Shown in pieces: positions 24,954 through 34,190 of a stretch of 42,675 bases of DNA. Every line of letters begins with the position of its first letter. The first letter of the stretch is position 1. The position numbers and the translations under genes are program-made. The stretch lies in the NCBI GenBank assembly GCA_947472765.1, contig CANJCM010000037.1, positions 1 to 42,675 of the forward strand. Reading direction: 5' to 3'. The stretch comes from Opitutia bacterium (GTDB lineage: Bacteria > Verrucomicrobiota > Verrucomicrobiia > Opitutales > Opitutaceae). Below the pieces are notes generated by a model that was not told the origin of the DNA, did not search any database, and worked only from the letters and a program-made list of their open reading frames with translations.

Positions 24954-26744
24954 ATGATCGCCCTCCCCACCCCGGTCCGCGTCGCGTTCAGCCTGCTCGT
25001 CCTTGCGTTCGCGCCCGTCCGCGCTGCGACCGCGACAGGCGACTTCGATCAATTCGTCGAAACCTTCGCCGCCGATTGGATGCGCGCCAATCCGGCTTCC
25101 GCGACGGCCTCGCAGTATTTCGACGGCGACGAACAGGACACGCTCGACCGCCAGCTCACCGCGGCGGACATCGATGCGGCCGCGCGACAACTGCGGGTCG
25201 AGCGGGCTCAAGCCGGTCTCGCCCGGCTCAAGACCTTCGCGCCGGCGGCCCTGACACCGTCGCAACGCGTTTCCCACGCCGTGCTCACGTGGAGGTTGCA
25301 GGACGCTCTTCAGGTGAACGAATTCACCGACCACCGGTTCGTCTTCGAACAGTTTGACGGACTTCAGGTCGGCCTCATCAACTTCCTCAGCCAGTCGCAC
25401 CCGATCCGCCATGCGCGCGACGTCGAGAACTACGTCGTTCGGCTCAGTCAGGTCGCACGGCTGATTGACGACGGCATCGCAGAGGCGAAGGCCCGTGCCG
25501 ACCGCGGCATCATTCCCCCGAAGTTCATTCTCAAGTCGACCATCGACGGCCTCGATCGCTTCCTCGCGCCGGAACCGGGCGAAAACGTGCTCGTCGCTTC
25601 CCTGATGGAGCGCGCGGCGGGCGTGACAACGCTGACGCCCGACGCCAGGTCCGCGGCTGTGGCAACGGCGACGAATTTGGTGCATGAGGAAATTCGTCCC
25701 GCCTTCGAGCGCATCCGTCGCCTGCTGGCGGCGCAGATGGAAACAGCCACGGACGACGCCGGCCTCTGGCGGCTACCGCGCGGAGGAGCTGCGTATGCCG
25801 CCGCCCTTCGTACCAACACGACCACCGATCTGACACCCGAACAAGTCCACGAGCTGGGCCGCCAGGAGGTCGCACGGATCGAGAATAAGATGGACGGGCT
25901 GCTGCGACAGCTCGGCTACACGGAAGGCACAGTCCTGGCCCGTTACCAGAAGCTCGACGCGGACGCCCAGCCTCCTGCCGAGCCCGATCCCCGGCCGGCG
26001 ATGATCGCGCGGTTCGACGAGATCCTGCGCGACGCGGAAAAGCGCGCCGCATCCGTCTTCGACCTCCGGCCAAAGGCGCCCGTAGTCGTGAAGCGCGAAC
26101 CCCTCTTCACTGAAAAGTCGGCGGCGGCTCACTACAGCTTTCCGGCCCCCGACGGGACGCGCCCGGGGGTTTTTTGGGTACCGCTGCCCGGGCCGGTCTT
26201 CCGGATGCTCTATATGCGCACCCTCACCTATCACGAGGGCGTGCCGGGTCATCACTTTCAGGTCGCACTCCAGCAGGAGCTGCCGGAGATCCCCCGCTTC
26301 CGCCAGCGACGTGTCTTCGGCCTTGAGTCTGCGTTTGCCGAGGGTTGGGGCCTCTACGCTGAGCAACTCGCGGTTGAGCTGGGCTGGTACGAAGGCGACC
26401 TGCGTGGCCAACTCGGGCAACTGGACGGGGAGCTTTTTCGCGCCCGCCGGCTGGTCGTCGACACCGGCCTGCATGCCATGAAGTGGACGCGGCAGCAGGC
26501 AATCGACTACGGCATCGCCGCATCCGAAGTGGAGCGCTACGTCGTGATGCCCGGGCAGGCGTGCTCGTACAAAATCGGCCAGCTCAAGCTTCTCGAAGTG
26601 CGCGCGAAAGCGCAGCGCGCACTCGGCGCGAAGTTTTCGCTGAAAGAATTTCACAACGTCGTCCTGCGCACCGGGGCCGTGCCGCTCGAGATCCTTGAGA
26701 CGGTGATCGATGCGTGGATCGCGAGTGAGAAGGCGCGGCTCTGA
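24954..26744 (+). CDS. DUF885 family secreted metallopeptidase-like protein
   Basis: A protein of about 596 aa with a signal peptide (MIALPTPVRVAFSLLVLAFA, ending near PVRAATA). The C-terminal half carries the DUF885 zinc-peptidase-like motif YHEGVPGHHFQ (H427-H434) and the downstream acidic FAEGWGLYAEQL block, which together resemble a gluzincin-type active site. The family also has the late MPGQACSYKIGQLKLLEVR segment, present here. Members are thought to be carboxypeptidase-like enzymes; the substrate is not known. The ATG at 24954 is preferred to the GTG at 24918 because it places the signal peptide at the N-terminus. The next gene starts 87 nt downstream. Confidence 0.85.
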   Translation: MIALPTPVRVAFSLLVLAFAPVRAATATGDFDQFVETFAADWMRANPASATASQYFDGDEQDTLDRQLTAADIDAAARQLRVERAQAGLARLKTFAPAALTPSQRVSHAVLTWRLQDALQVNEFTDHRFVFEQFDGLQVGLINFLSQSHPIRHARDVENYVVRLSQVARLIDDGIAEAKARADRGIIPPKFILKSTIDGLDRFLAPEPGENVLVASLMERAAGVTTLTPDARSAAVATATNLVHEEIRPAFERIRRLLAAQMETATDDAGLWRLPRGGAAYAAALRTNTTTDLTPEQVHELGRQEVARIENKMDGLLRQLGYTEGTVLARYQKLDADAQPPAEPDPRPAMIARFDEILRDAEKRAASVFDLRPKAPVVVKREPLFTEKSAAAHYSFPAPDGTRPGVFWVPLPGPVFRMLYMRTLTYHEGVPGHHFQVALQQELPEIPRFRQRRVFGLESAFAEGWGLYAEQLAVELGWYEGDLRGQLGQLDGELFRARRLVVDTGLHAMKWTRQQAIDYGIAASEVERYVVMPGQACSYKIGQLKLLEVRAKAQRALGAKFSLKEFHNVVLRTGAVPLEILETVIDAWIASEKARL

Positions 26745-26831
26745 GTCTTTTCACTGACAGGGACGTCGCATACCCCGGCGATATCCGTTTCCGAACGTGA
26801 CCCCTCCTCGGGCGCACGTTTCAATCGGCCC

Positions 26832-27743
26832 GTGAATTCTCCCTCGGCCAAACCCCGCGTCGGCTGCATCGGCGCCGGTGTCCTCGGAAGCGCGATCATG
26901 CAGCGTCTCGTCGCCCAAGGCTTCGCGCCCGTCGTCTGGAATCGGGACCGCGCCAAGCTCTCCCCGCTCGTCGCAGCCGGGGCCGTTGCCGCCGGGAGTC
27001 CGGCGGAGCTCACCGCCCAGGTCGCGTTCGTGATCACCTGCGTCAGCGACGGCCCTGCGCTCGAGAGCGTGGTATTTGGCGAGCGAGGTGTCGCGTCGGC
27101 TGGCTCCTCAAACAAGATCCTCATCGACATGTCCACCTGTGCGCCGGCCCAGGCACGGGATCTCGCGGCCCGGCTGCTGACGCGGTGTGACATGCCCTGG
27201 CTGGATGCGCCGATCTCCGGAGGCGCACCGGCCGCTCGCGAAGGGCGGATGGCGATCATGGTTGGCGGCGATGCCGCGGTGTTCGAGCGGGCCCGTCCGA
27301 TTTGGGACGTCCTTGCCAGCCGCGCGACGCGGATGGGCCCGAGCGGCTCCGGTCAGGCGACGAAGATGATCAATCAGGTGCTGGTCTCGACCGGCGTGGC
27401 CGTGCTGGCCGAGGCGTGCGCGCTGGCGGAACGGGCCGGAATTGATGCCGCCATGATACCCCACGCGCTGGCGGGTGGACGGGCTGATTCGCGCCAGTTG
27501 CAGGAGATGTTTCCGAAGATGGTCGCGTCGGATTTCTCAATTACCGGGCGGGCGGCGCTGCTGTTGAAAGATCTCGAGCTGATCCACGATCTCGCCCGGC
27601 AGGTCGGCTCGCCGATGCCGGTGACCGCCGGCGTGACCGAATCGTATCGCAAGATGGTCGCCGACGGCTGGGGCGACCGCGACAACTGCGAACTCGTCCG
27701 CTATTATCGCGGCGTGCCGGCGAAGCCGGCATTTGAGATTTGA
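26832..27743 (+). CDS. NAD(P)-dependent 3-hydroxyisobutyrate dehydrogenase-family oxidoreductase
   Basis: A protein of 303 aa, cytoplasmic. N-terminal Rossmann motif GAGVLG (14-19), substrate-binding DAPISGG (125-131) and the catalytic lysine K178 in GSGQATKMINQ are all present; these define the beta-hydroxyacid dehydrogenase family (3-hydroxyisobutyrate or tartronate semialdehyde reductase types). The exact acid is not predictable. The start must be the GTG at 26832 because the first ATG lies beyond the Rossmann glycines. The final residues KPAFEI and the TGA stop come from a REP family 5 hairpin and its ATTTGA tail, so the native C-terminus has probably been replaced. Confidence 0.88.
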   Translation: MNSPSAKPRVGCIGAGVLGSAIMQRLVAQGFAPVVWNRDRAKLSPLVAAGAVAAGSPAELTAQVAFVITCVSDGPALESVVFGERGVASAGSSNKILIDMSTCAPAQARDLAARLLTRCDMPWLDAPISGGAPAAREGRMAIMVGGDAAVFERARPIWDVLASRATRMGPSGSGQATKMINQVLVSTGVAVLAEACALAERAGIDAAMIPHALAGGRADSRQLQEMFPKMVASDFSITGRAALLLKDLELIHDLARQVGSPMPVTAGVTESYRKMVADGWGDRDNCELVRYYRGVPAKPAFEI

Positions 27744-27839
27744 AATTTGAGATCTGAGACGGGGAACGACGACCTGCCCTTCCCTCTCAAATTTCAGATC
27801 TCAAATCTCATATGGGCTGCCGCAGCCGCGGCAGCCTAC
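27716..27839. repeat. REP family 5 cluster forming both ends of two convergent genes
   Basis: Left hairpin GCCGGC/GCCGGC (loop GAA, 27716-27730), then ATTTGAGATTTGAAATTTGAG. This pairs with CTCAAATTTCAGATCTCAAAT on the right. Then a hairpin with stem GCTGCCGC/GCGGCAGC and loop AGCC, and CTAC (27836-27839). The plus-strand stop TGA and the minus-strand stop TAG (inside GTAG) are both part of the element. Confidence 0.85.
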
Positions 27840-28276
27840 TTCACCGTGATCGTAATCCGTTCCGACACCCAGGGCTGTCCGAGCGGCACATGCATGTGAT
27901 CGCCGAGGACGAGTTGCAGCGTGTGTGAGCCGGGCGCGAGTTTCACCGAGGTCTCGGTCTGGCCGCCGCCGAAGTGCACGTGGTGCTCGTCCGACGGCAC
28001 GGGCTTGTCCATCGGCGGCAGCGTGGTCGTGTCGATCAACAGATGATGGTGCCCGGTGTTCGGCAGGTTGGTGCCGGCCGGCGCGACACCCTTGCCCTTG
28101 AGTCCGAACCGCACGGCCACCGGACTCGTCACGGTGTCACCGTTCCGCGGCGTGATGAAGTAAACGCCATCCTGCTCGGGCAACGCGGCGACAGGCTCGG
28201 GGGAACGCGAGCACGCGGCGACAAAAAGGCCCAGGGAGAAAAGAGCGATTACAAGCAGACCGTGGAATATTTTCAT
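27836..28276 (-). CDS. DUF4399 family lipoprotein
   Basis: A protein of 146 aa with a lipoprotein signal (lipobox VAAC, C22 after LLVIALFSLGLF). The mature part is a single DUF4399 domain: VYFITPRNGDTVTSPVAVRFGLKGKGVAPAG split over two strands, then NTGHHHLLID and EHHVHFGGGQTE, and the end TLQLVLGDHMHVP. The many histidines suggest metal binding, but no function is established for the family. The ATG at 28276 gives the lipobox at the right place. The TAG stop is inside a REP tetranucleotide. It is convergent with the dehydrogenase gene. Confidence 0.88.
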   Translation of the reverse strand: MKIFHGLLVIALFSLGLFVAACSRSPEPVAALPEQDGVYFITPRNGDTVTSPVAVRFGLKGKGVAPAGTNLPNTGHHHLLIDTTTLPPMDKPVPSDEHHVHFGGGQTETSVKLAPGSHTLQLVLGDHMHVPLGQPWVSERITITVK

Positions 28277-28542
28277 CCCGGCAATTCTATCCAACCGGGG
28301 GTTGGAATACAACGGTGCGCTTTCGTCCATGAGGGAGATTCGACGGCGCAATCTGAGCGCTGGGCCAGGGACAGGAGCCGGAGGTTCGGACAGGACTAAC
28401 AGGATGGGCTGGTGGTTCGAGTCTGAACCCCAAAAACTTTGTGTCTTCGTGCCTTCGTGGTTAACTCCGGCACCGTCCATCGCCCGCCGCAAATCGAGAA
28501 CCGAGCGAAGCGGCATCGTTAACCAAAATCGAAAATCCCCTC
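28277..28542. other. divergent intergenic region
   Basis: No gene is supported. It contains a family 7 fragment (GGACAGGACTAACAGGATGG, 28390-28409), a family 8 unit in inverse orientation (CTTCGTGCCTTCGTGGTTAA, 28445-28464) and a family 6 string (AAAATCGAAAATCC) just before the start codon at 28543. Confidence 0.5.
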
Positions 28543-29832
28543 ATGCAACGTCGTGACTTCCTCAAAATCGCCGGGGCGGTTCCGGCGCTGAATGTGTTGG
28601 CGGCGCAGACTCCCGGTGCGGCACCGACTCCCGCTTCAAAGGCTCCCGGGCCCGCGCCGGCCAGCTCGCCGCGGACGTTTGTCAGCGGACGCGCCGACGG
28701 CCGTTTCATCGAGACCTCGGGTTTCGTTCACGCTCAGCTGCGCGCGCTGCGGCCGAAGCTCGAGTACCGGCCGGGCATGTCCCGCGCCGAGTTCACGGTG
28801 TGGCAGTCGAAGGTCCGCGCGAAGCTGCTCGAGTTGATGCGCTTTCCCGAGGTGCCGCCGCAGCCGGAGCCGAAGCGCATTTCGACGCAGCCGCGCCAGG
28901 GCTACCGACTCGAACGCTGGGAGGCGTATCCGGAACCGTACTCCGTCGTGCCGTTCCTCATGCTCGTGCCGGACGGCGTCAGCGCCCAATCGCCCGCCCC
29001 GGCCGTGATGTGTTTCCCCGGTTCCTTTGGCAGCAAGGAGTCCCTCGCCGCCGAGCCCGAGATTGGCAGCCCCACGACACCGACGGATGCCAAGTGGCTC
29101 GATAACCGGATGGCCTGGCACTTTGCCCAGCGCGGCAGCGTGGCGCTCGCGTTCGACAGCCCGGCGACCAACGAACTCGCCGACGATCTCGATGGGCCGC
29201 GACCGTTTTCACGCCCGGAGACGAGCCGCAAGCGGGAGATTTTTTCGCTCTATCCGATTTGGATGGGCCGCTCGCTCGAGGGCATCTCGGTCTTCCAGAA
29301 GGCCACCGTGCTGCGGTGGCTGGCGAAGCAGCCGTTCGTCGATGCGAAGCGGATCGCGACGAGCGGCCATTCGCTCGGTTCGAAACCGGCCGACATCCTC
29401 GCCGTGCTCTACCCCGAGCTCGTCGCGGCCGTCGTGCACAACGATTTCGTCTGCAACTGGCACGAGCGCTGTGTGGCGCTGAATCTTTACGCGCCAGGAT
29501 CGCATCAGGTGCTGCCGGGCGTGTTCGACTGGTTCGACTACACCGATCTCCAGGCCGCGCTCGCGCCGAAGCCGATGCTCATCACAGAGGGTGGCCGCGC
29601 GAACCAGATCGCGAAGATCCGGAGGGCCTACGAACTCACCGGCGCGCCGGACGCGATGCAGGTGTTCTTCTACGACAAGTTCGCCGACCCGAAGACACGG
29701 AAGCTCGACCAGGCCGAAATGCCGATCGGCATCACGATGGAGGAGTACTTCGAGTACGCCTACGTCGACGTCCCGGACCACCAGTTCCACCCGCAGCATG
29801 CCGTGCCGTGGTTGGCGAAGCAGTTCGGTTGA
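28543..29832 (+). CDS. Tat-exported alpha/beta hydrolase
   Basis: A protein of 429 aa. The N-terminus MQRRDFLKIAGAVPALNVLA is a compact twin-arginine signal followed by a Pro/Ala-rich linker (about 22-45). The core has an alpha/beta hydrolase fold: PAPAVMCFPGSFGSKE (oxyanion region), a nucleophile elbow TSGHSLGS with S277, a LITEGG strand, and C-terminal histidines in VPDHQFHPQHAVPW. The layout resembles acetyl-xylan-esterase or dienelactone-hydrolase-like proteins of PVC bacteria; the substrate is unknown. The acid member of the triad could not be fixed. Start and Tat signal coincide. It is divergent from the DUF4399 gene. Confidence 0.83.
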   Translation: MQRRDFLKIAGAVPALNVLAAQTPGAAPTPASKAPGPAPASSPRTFVSGRADGRFIETSGFVHAQLRALRPKLEYRPGMSRAEFTVWQSKVRAKLLELMRFPEVPPQPEPKRISTQPRQGYRLERWEAYPEPYSVVPFLMLVPDGVSAQSPAPAVMCFPGSFGSKESLAAEPEIGSPTTPTDAKWLDNRMAWHFAQRGSVALAFDSPATNELADDLDGPRPFSRPETSRKREIFSLYPIWMGRSLEGISVFQKATVLRWLAKQPFVDAKRIATSGHSLGSKPADILAVLYPELVAAVVHNDFVCNWHERCVALNLYAPGSHQVLPGVFDWFDYTDLQAALAPKPMLITEGGRANQIAKIRRAYELTGAPDAMQVFFYDKFADPKTRKLDQAEMPIGITMEEYFEYAYVDVPDHQFHPQHAVPWLAKQFG

Positions 29833-30204
29833 GAGGTGATGGCCGAAGGTTGAGAGGTGAGAGGTGAGAGCCCAGAGCCCAAGCCGGGCGCGGACGAGGC
29901 ACGCCCCTACGATTGGTGACGTTCGAACTGCATCGTAGGGGCGCGCCTCGTGCGCGCCCGGTCCGACGGATTTTTTAACGCAGAGGTCGCTGAGGTGAAC
30001 GGAGGACTCAGAGGACGGGTTTGGATTCGGAGATACGTTGTCCGAACCCAAAAATCCCTCCGCGCCCTCCGTTCACCTCTGCGCCCTCTGCGATCCAAAT
30101 CAGGCTCGAAAACGCACCTATCTGCCGAACACCGCGTGAATCACTTCGCTCACTCTCAGCCCGCCTGGAAATCCAAAATCGAGAATCCAAAATCGAAAAT
30201 CCCA
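29833..30204. other. repeat-filled region between convergent genes
   Basis: No gene is supported. A TTGAGAGGTGAGAGG tandem string (29850-29870; inverse relatives at 39729-39758), a family 3 REP pair (29886-29959), an inverted pair of GAGGTGAACGGAGG-type units (about 29990-30003 and 30068-30081), and family 6 AATCGAGAATCCAAAATCGA ending at the stop of the minus-strand dehydrogenase gene. Confidence 0.6.
29886..29959. repeat. REP family 3 inverted pair
   Basis: Intact arm 29935-29959: GTAG, stem GGGCGCGC/GCGCGCCC, loop CTCGT. The partner at 29886-29910 is inverted (loop ACGAG, then CTAC) with mismatches in the stem. Confidence 0.8.
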
Positions 30205-33200
30205 TCAGGGCTTCATGAGGTACGCGAAGAGGTCCCGCAGCCCGGCCTCGTCCAGTCCCGTCAGGAGCGACTCCGGCATCAGCGACTGCGGCAACGCTTC
30301 GAGTTTCTCCACCTCGGCCGCCCGCGCGGTGTGCTTCTGCCCGGCGAGGTCCTGGAGTACGACCGTCCCGGCGTCCTGTTGCGTGACGATCCCCATCAGC
30401 GTGCGGCCGTCCTTCAGCTTCACGACATACGCGCCGTAGCCCTCGCGGATTTCGGCACTCGGTTCGAGGATCGCACGCAGCCAGAAGTCGGGATTCCCGC
30501 GTTCGTAGCCGGTGAGGTTGGGTCCAATCGAGCCGCCAGAATCAAAGAGCGCGTGGCACGTCGCACAGCGCTGCGTGAAAATCTCCCGACCCTTGGTCGC
30601 GTCGCCGGGCGTTGAGAGCAGCCGGCGAATTCGCTCCGCCTCCGCCGCCTTCTCGGCGCTGCTCAGACGGAGACCGGAAACGGGCCAGAGTTTCTTCACC
30701 AGCCGATCGATGTCGGCGTCTTGATGGAGCCGGAGCTGGCCCACGACCTCCGTCGAAACCTCGCGCGGCTTGATCTCGGATTTCTCCACCTCGGCGAGGA
30801 AGAGTTTCGCCCAGTCACGGCGGCTCGCGAGCATCCGGTGCGCCGCGTCTTTCAGCGGCAGCGTCTGCGAGAACCTGGCTTCGTAGCCCTTCAGCACCGC
30901 CGTCGGCAGCGCCGGATCATCGAAGCGCGCCGCATGCGTGAGGACGCCCTGTCGCACCACCGGGCTCGCGCGGCCGTTAAAGAGTTGGAGGATCACCGGG
31001 ACAACGTCGCGATTACCCGCCTCGGCGAAGGCCTGCACCAGCGCGATGCGGTTCGCAGCGGGGGCGGTTTCATCGCGAATCACGCCGAGCGCGCGGGTCA
31101 CCGCCGCGGCGTTGCCGGTTTTCACCGCGAGGACGAGATCGGTGTCGAGCTGCGACGCCAGGTGCGCGTCGAGGGCGGAAGCGAGCGCCGGCGGCAGCAC
31201 GGGAATCCTACCACCCACGAACGCGTCCGAAAGTCCGGTCACAACCAGCGCCCGATCCTCGGCTCGCGGCGCGAGGGCGAGAAGCTGGGCGCAGGCCTCG
31301 AAGTTCTCCGCTCCGCCGGCCATCGCCCAGCGTTGCGCGAGATGGTGCGCGCCAAACGTCCGGGCGAGCGGCTGCCGCCACACCGCGGGATCCTGGAAGA
31401 AGCGGAGCAGCCCGGGTCGGTCGGAGTCCGCCTTGGACTCGAGCGTCCACCAGAACATCAGCGGCATCCGTTGATCCGCCGCGTCGGTTTCGTGGCCGAG
31501 CATGGCTCGCGCAATCGGCAGCGCCGTCGTCGCCGGCAGCCGCCGGGCGGTCGCGAGCAATTGCGTCCGCACCTCGGGCTGATCCTCACGTTTCGCCAGA
31601 TCGACGAGCGCCGCGGCCACAGCGACACCGACGTCGCGATCGTCGCCCGAGGAACGCACCACCCAGCGGCGCACGTACGGATCGGGATGCTGCAGGAGTT
31701 CGGTCGCGAGCGCATCGGACATACCGCCGAGAAGTTCCACCGCGCAGAGTGCGTCGAAGGCATGCGGGTTGGCGCGATCGCGGGCGAGGGCCTCGACGGC
31801 TGGAAGCGCTTCCCGCAGCCCGCGCCAGTGCAGCTCGAGCACCGCCTGGCGCCGGAACCACTTGTTCGGATGGCTCAGGTATTTCACGAGCACCGCCGGC
31901 GGCGCGGTGTGCAAATCGAACTTCTCCGTGCGCGGCGTGACCGCCGCGGAACGCACGCGGTAGATGCGGCCGTCCTCCTTGCTCCAGTCATCGACCGGAC
32001 TGACGTGGCTCAATCGCGTGTCGTACCAGTCGGCGATGTAGATCGCCCCGTCGGGTCCGACCTTGACGTCGACGGGACGGAACCATCGGTCGCTGCTTTT
32101 CAACAGCGGCGCCTCGTCGACGGCGCGGAAAGTCGAGGTATCCGGCACGCGCTGTGTAACGTGCACGAAGTTCAGCATGGCATTCGGCGCGATGAACTTT
32201 CCCGCGAGCGAGCTCGCGAGCTGGTCGCCATCGTACACGACTAGCACTTGCGTGAACCGGCGGTTGTCGCCCTGCGTGACCATGTGATCGAAGTAACCGA
32301 ACGCGTACGGATTCGCCGGCGTGCCGTGCTTCCCAAAATTCTTGCTGCCATGCATGCCCTGATCGAAGTGCATGCCGCGCTGCGATCCGTTGGTCCCGCT
32401 GAAGACGCGGCCCTGCGCATCAATCTCGCAACTGAAGGTGTTGCCGCCGCCCTCGGCGAAGATCTCGAAGACATCCGTCCGCGGATCGAAGCGCCAGATG
32501 TGCTGGCCCACGAATAAGACGTCCTTCGTCACGCGACTGCTCACGCGCCCCGTCGTCGTGCTGCCCGTCGCGCCGTAGATCCAGCCGTCGGGTCCGAACT
32601 GCAACGCGGCCGCGACCGAGTGCGTATCCTCGAGTCCGAAGCCGCTGAGTTTCACCACCGGATTGCCGTCGGGAACGTCGTCATCGTTCGCGTCGGGATA
32701 AAACAAGAGGTACGGCGGATTCAGCACCCAGATGCCGCCGGCGCCCTTGAGCGCGGCGGTCGCGATGTTGAGACCGGTGATGACATCGCGGTGCGTCTCG
32801 TAGGTGCCGTCGCCGTCGCGATCCTCGAAGACCGTCACCTTGTCGGCGCCGCGCGTCCCGCGGGGCGGCGGCTCCGGCACCTTGTCGAACACGGCGCGCA
32901 GATGGAAATCGTAGCTCATCACCTTCACGCCGGCGGGAAACGGATACTGCAGGTACTGCGTCACCCACATCCGCCCGCGCGAATCGAAGTTCAGGCTGAC
33001 CGGCTGACGCACGGCGGGCTCGGCCGCGATGAGGTCAATCGCAAGCCCGTCGCGGAGCGTGAACGACTGCAGCGCGGCGGTGGGTGCGAGCGGCTTCGAG
33101 TCATCGCGCATGACGCCGCGGCCCTCGAAGGTCTCGACGATCTTCTTCACCTCGACGGTGCCCGCGGGAGTTTCGGCGGCGCGAAGACCGGCACAGAGAG

Positions 33201-33237
33201 TCAGCAGGGTGGCGGCGAAATGGGGGAAGGATTTCAT
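30205..33237 (-). CDS. PVC-type membrane-bound dehydrogenase with HEAT repeats and C-terminal heme domain
   Basis: A protein of 1010 aa with a signal peptide (MKSFPHFAATLLTLCAGLRA). Residues about 55-440 are a beta-propeller of the PVC putative membrane-bound dehydrogenase type (NFDSRGRMWVTQYLQYP, VFEDRDGDGTYE, LQFGPDGWIYGATG, VKVGPDGAIYIADWYD). Residues about 460-850 are helical repeats of HEAT type. The C-terminal putative heme-binding domain has CATCH at 891-895, then GPNLTGYERGNPDFWLRAIL and LMPESLLTGLDEAGLRDLFAYL. Known only from PVC and related bacteria; a periplasmic or surface electron-transfer dehydrogenase is likely, substrate unknown. The ATG at 33237 was chosen; upstream in-frame sequence is REP. 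An esterase gene lies upstream in the same direction. Confidence 0.88.
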   Translation of the reverse strand: MKSFPHFAATLLTLCAGLRAAETPAGTVEVKKIVETFEGRGVMRDDSKPLAPTAALQSFTLRDGLAIDLIAAEPAVRQPVSLNFDSRGRMWVTQYLQYPFPAGVKVMSYDFHLRAVFDKVPEPPPRGTRGADKVTVFEDRDGDGTYETHRDVITGLNIATAALKGAGGIWVLNPPYLLFYPDANDDDVPDGNPVVKLSGFGLEDTHSVAAALQFGPDGWIYGATGSTTTGRVSSRVTKDVLFVGQHIWRFDPRTDVFEIFAEGGGNTFSCEIDAQGRVFSGTNGSQRGMHFDQGMHGSKNFGKHGTPANPYAFGYFDHMVTQGDNRRFTQVLVVYDGDQLASSLAGKFIAPNAMLNFVHVTQRVPDTSTFRAVDEAPLLKSSDRWFRPVDVKVGPDGAIYIADWYDTRLSHVSPVDDWSKEDGRIYRVRSAAVTPRTEKFDLHTAPPAVLVKYLSHPNKWFRRQAVLELHWRGLREALPAVEALARDRANPHAFDALCAVELLGGMSDALATELLQHPDPYVRRWVVRSSGDDRDVGVAVAAALVDLAKREDQPEVRTQLLATARRLPATTALPIARAMLGHETDAADQRMPLMFWWTLESKADSDRPGLLRFFQDPAVWRQPLARTFGAHHLAQRWAMAGGAENFEACAQLLALAPRAEDRALVVTGLSDAFVGGRIPVLPPALASALDAHLASQLDTDLVLAVKTGNAAAVTRALGVIRDETAPAANRIALVQAFAEAGNRDVVPVILQLFNGRASPVVRQGVLTHAARFDDPALPTAVLKGYEARFSQTLPLKDAAHRMLASRRDWAKLFLAEVEKSEIKPREVSTEVVGQLRLHQDADIDRLVKKLWPVSGLRLSSAEKAAEAERIRRLLSTPGDATKGREIFTQRCATCHALFDSGGSIGPNLTGYERGNPDFWLRAILEPSAEIREGYGAYVVKLKDGRTLMGIVTQQDAGTVVLQDLAGQKHTARAAEVEKLEALPQSLMPESLLTGLDEAGLRDLFAYLMKP

Positions 33238-33257
33238 TGGCGTGCGGACGTGGATTC

Positions 33258-33331
33258 GGGCGTGGACGAGCCACACCCCTCCGACGGGTTGCGTTCGAGA
33301 ATCATCGTAGGGGCGCGCCTCGTGCGCGCCC
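33258..33331. repeat. REP family 3 inverted pair
   Basis: Arm 33307-33331: GTAG, stem GGGCGCGC/GCGCGCCC, loop CTCGT. Partner 33258-33282: stem GGGCGTGG/CCACACCC with one mismatch, loop ACGAG. It lies between the esterase and dehydrogenase genes on the minus strand. Confidence 0.8.
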
Positions 33332-33359
33332 TGAACAGCAGGTCGAGGGTCGGATTGTC

Positions 33360-34190
33360 TCACTTCTTCAGCGCCGCGAACACAAAGGCCGTCGTCGTCT
33401 TCACGATCGCCTCCATGTGCATCGTCGGCGTGTGCGGCGCGCCGGGCAGCGCCAGGAGTTCGTGCTTCACGCCCGCCGCCTTGAGCCTGGCCGCAAGCTT
33501 CTCGCTCTGGGCGAAGGGCACGCTCTGGTCGGCGGTGCCATGGACGATCACCGTGGGCGGAAAATTCGCATCCACCTGGCCGATCAGGAAATCGTCGGAC
33601 GGACTGCCCCAGAGATCCACCAACGCGAGGAGCTTCGTCGTGCCGCGTTTGGCCGCGTCAGCGCTCTCCAGCGCCACCACGCTCACGGCGGCCATCCCGC
33701 CGGCGGATCCGCCGCCCACCGCGAGGCGATTCGGATCAATCCCGAGCTCGGCGGCATGCGCCCTTGTCCATGCCAGCGCCGCACGGGAATCCTCGACGGC
33801 ATCCTGCAACACGGGGAGGCGGCCCGCGCCCGTTCCCTGCTCGGCGCGGACGCGGTAGTCGGACGAAATGCAAACGTAGCCGCGCTTCGCGAACTCGGTC
33901 GCCATGGCCACAATGTACTTCTGCTGCTTGTCGTTGCCGGGACGGAAACCGCCGCCGTGCAGCCAGAGAATCGCGGGACGCTTCCGCTCGACGTCGCCCA
34001 CCGGCTGGTAGACGTCGAGCTTCAGCGTCTCCGTCTCGCCCTTCGCGTTCGTGGCCGTGCGAAAGACAACGTCACGCTGCACCGACGCACTCCCGAAGAC
34101 GATCGATTCGTAGCGAACCGGATCGGCCCGGACCGCGGCCACCGCGACAAGAACACCAAACAAGCCTAAGACACGGGACAGGAAGCTCAT
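33360..34190 (-). CDS. secreted alpha/beta hydrolase (BD-FAE/lipase-like esterase)
   Basis: A protein of 276 aa with a signal peptide (about 1-22, MSFLSRVLGLFGVLVAVAAV). The HGGG oxyanion motif lies at 78-81, the nucleophile S162 in GGGSAGG, the likely acid D221 in VIVHGTADQSVP and the histidine H253 in GAPHT, so the triad is complete. The fold and the DVYQP and SSDYR phrases match the bacterial feruloyl/acetyl esterase and HSL-like esterases. It probably removes acyl groups from plant polysaccharides; this is inference. The ATG at 34190 was chosen over in-frame repeat DNA upstream. The heme dehydrogenase starts 122 nt downstream of its stop. Confidence 0.88.
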   Translation of the reverse strand: MSFLSRVLGLFGVLVAVAAVRADPVRYESIVFGSASVQRDVVFRTATNAKGETETLKLDVYQPVGDVERKRPAILWLHGGGFRPGNDKQQKYIVAMATEFAKRGYVCISSDYRVRAEQGTGAGRLPVLQDAVEDSRAALAWTRAHAAELGIDPNRLAVGGGSAGGMAAVSVVALESADAAKRGTTKLLALVDLWGSPSDDFLIGQVDANFPPTVIVHGTADQSVPFAQSEKLAARLKAAGVKHELLALPGAPHTPTMHMEAIVKTTTAFVFAALKK

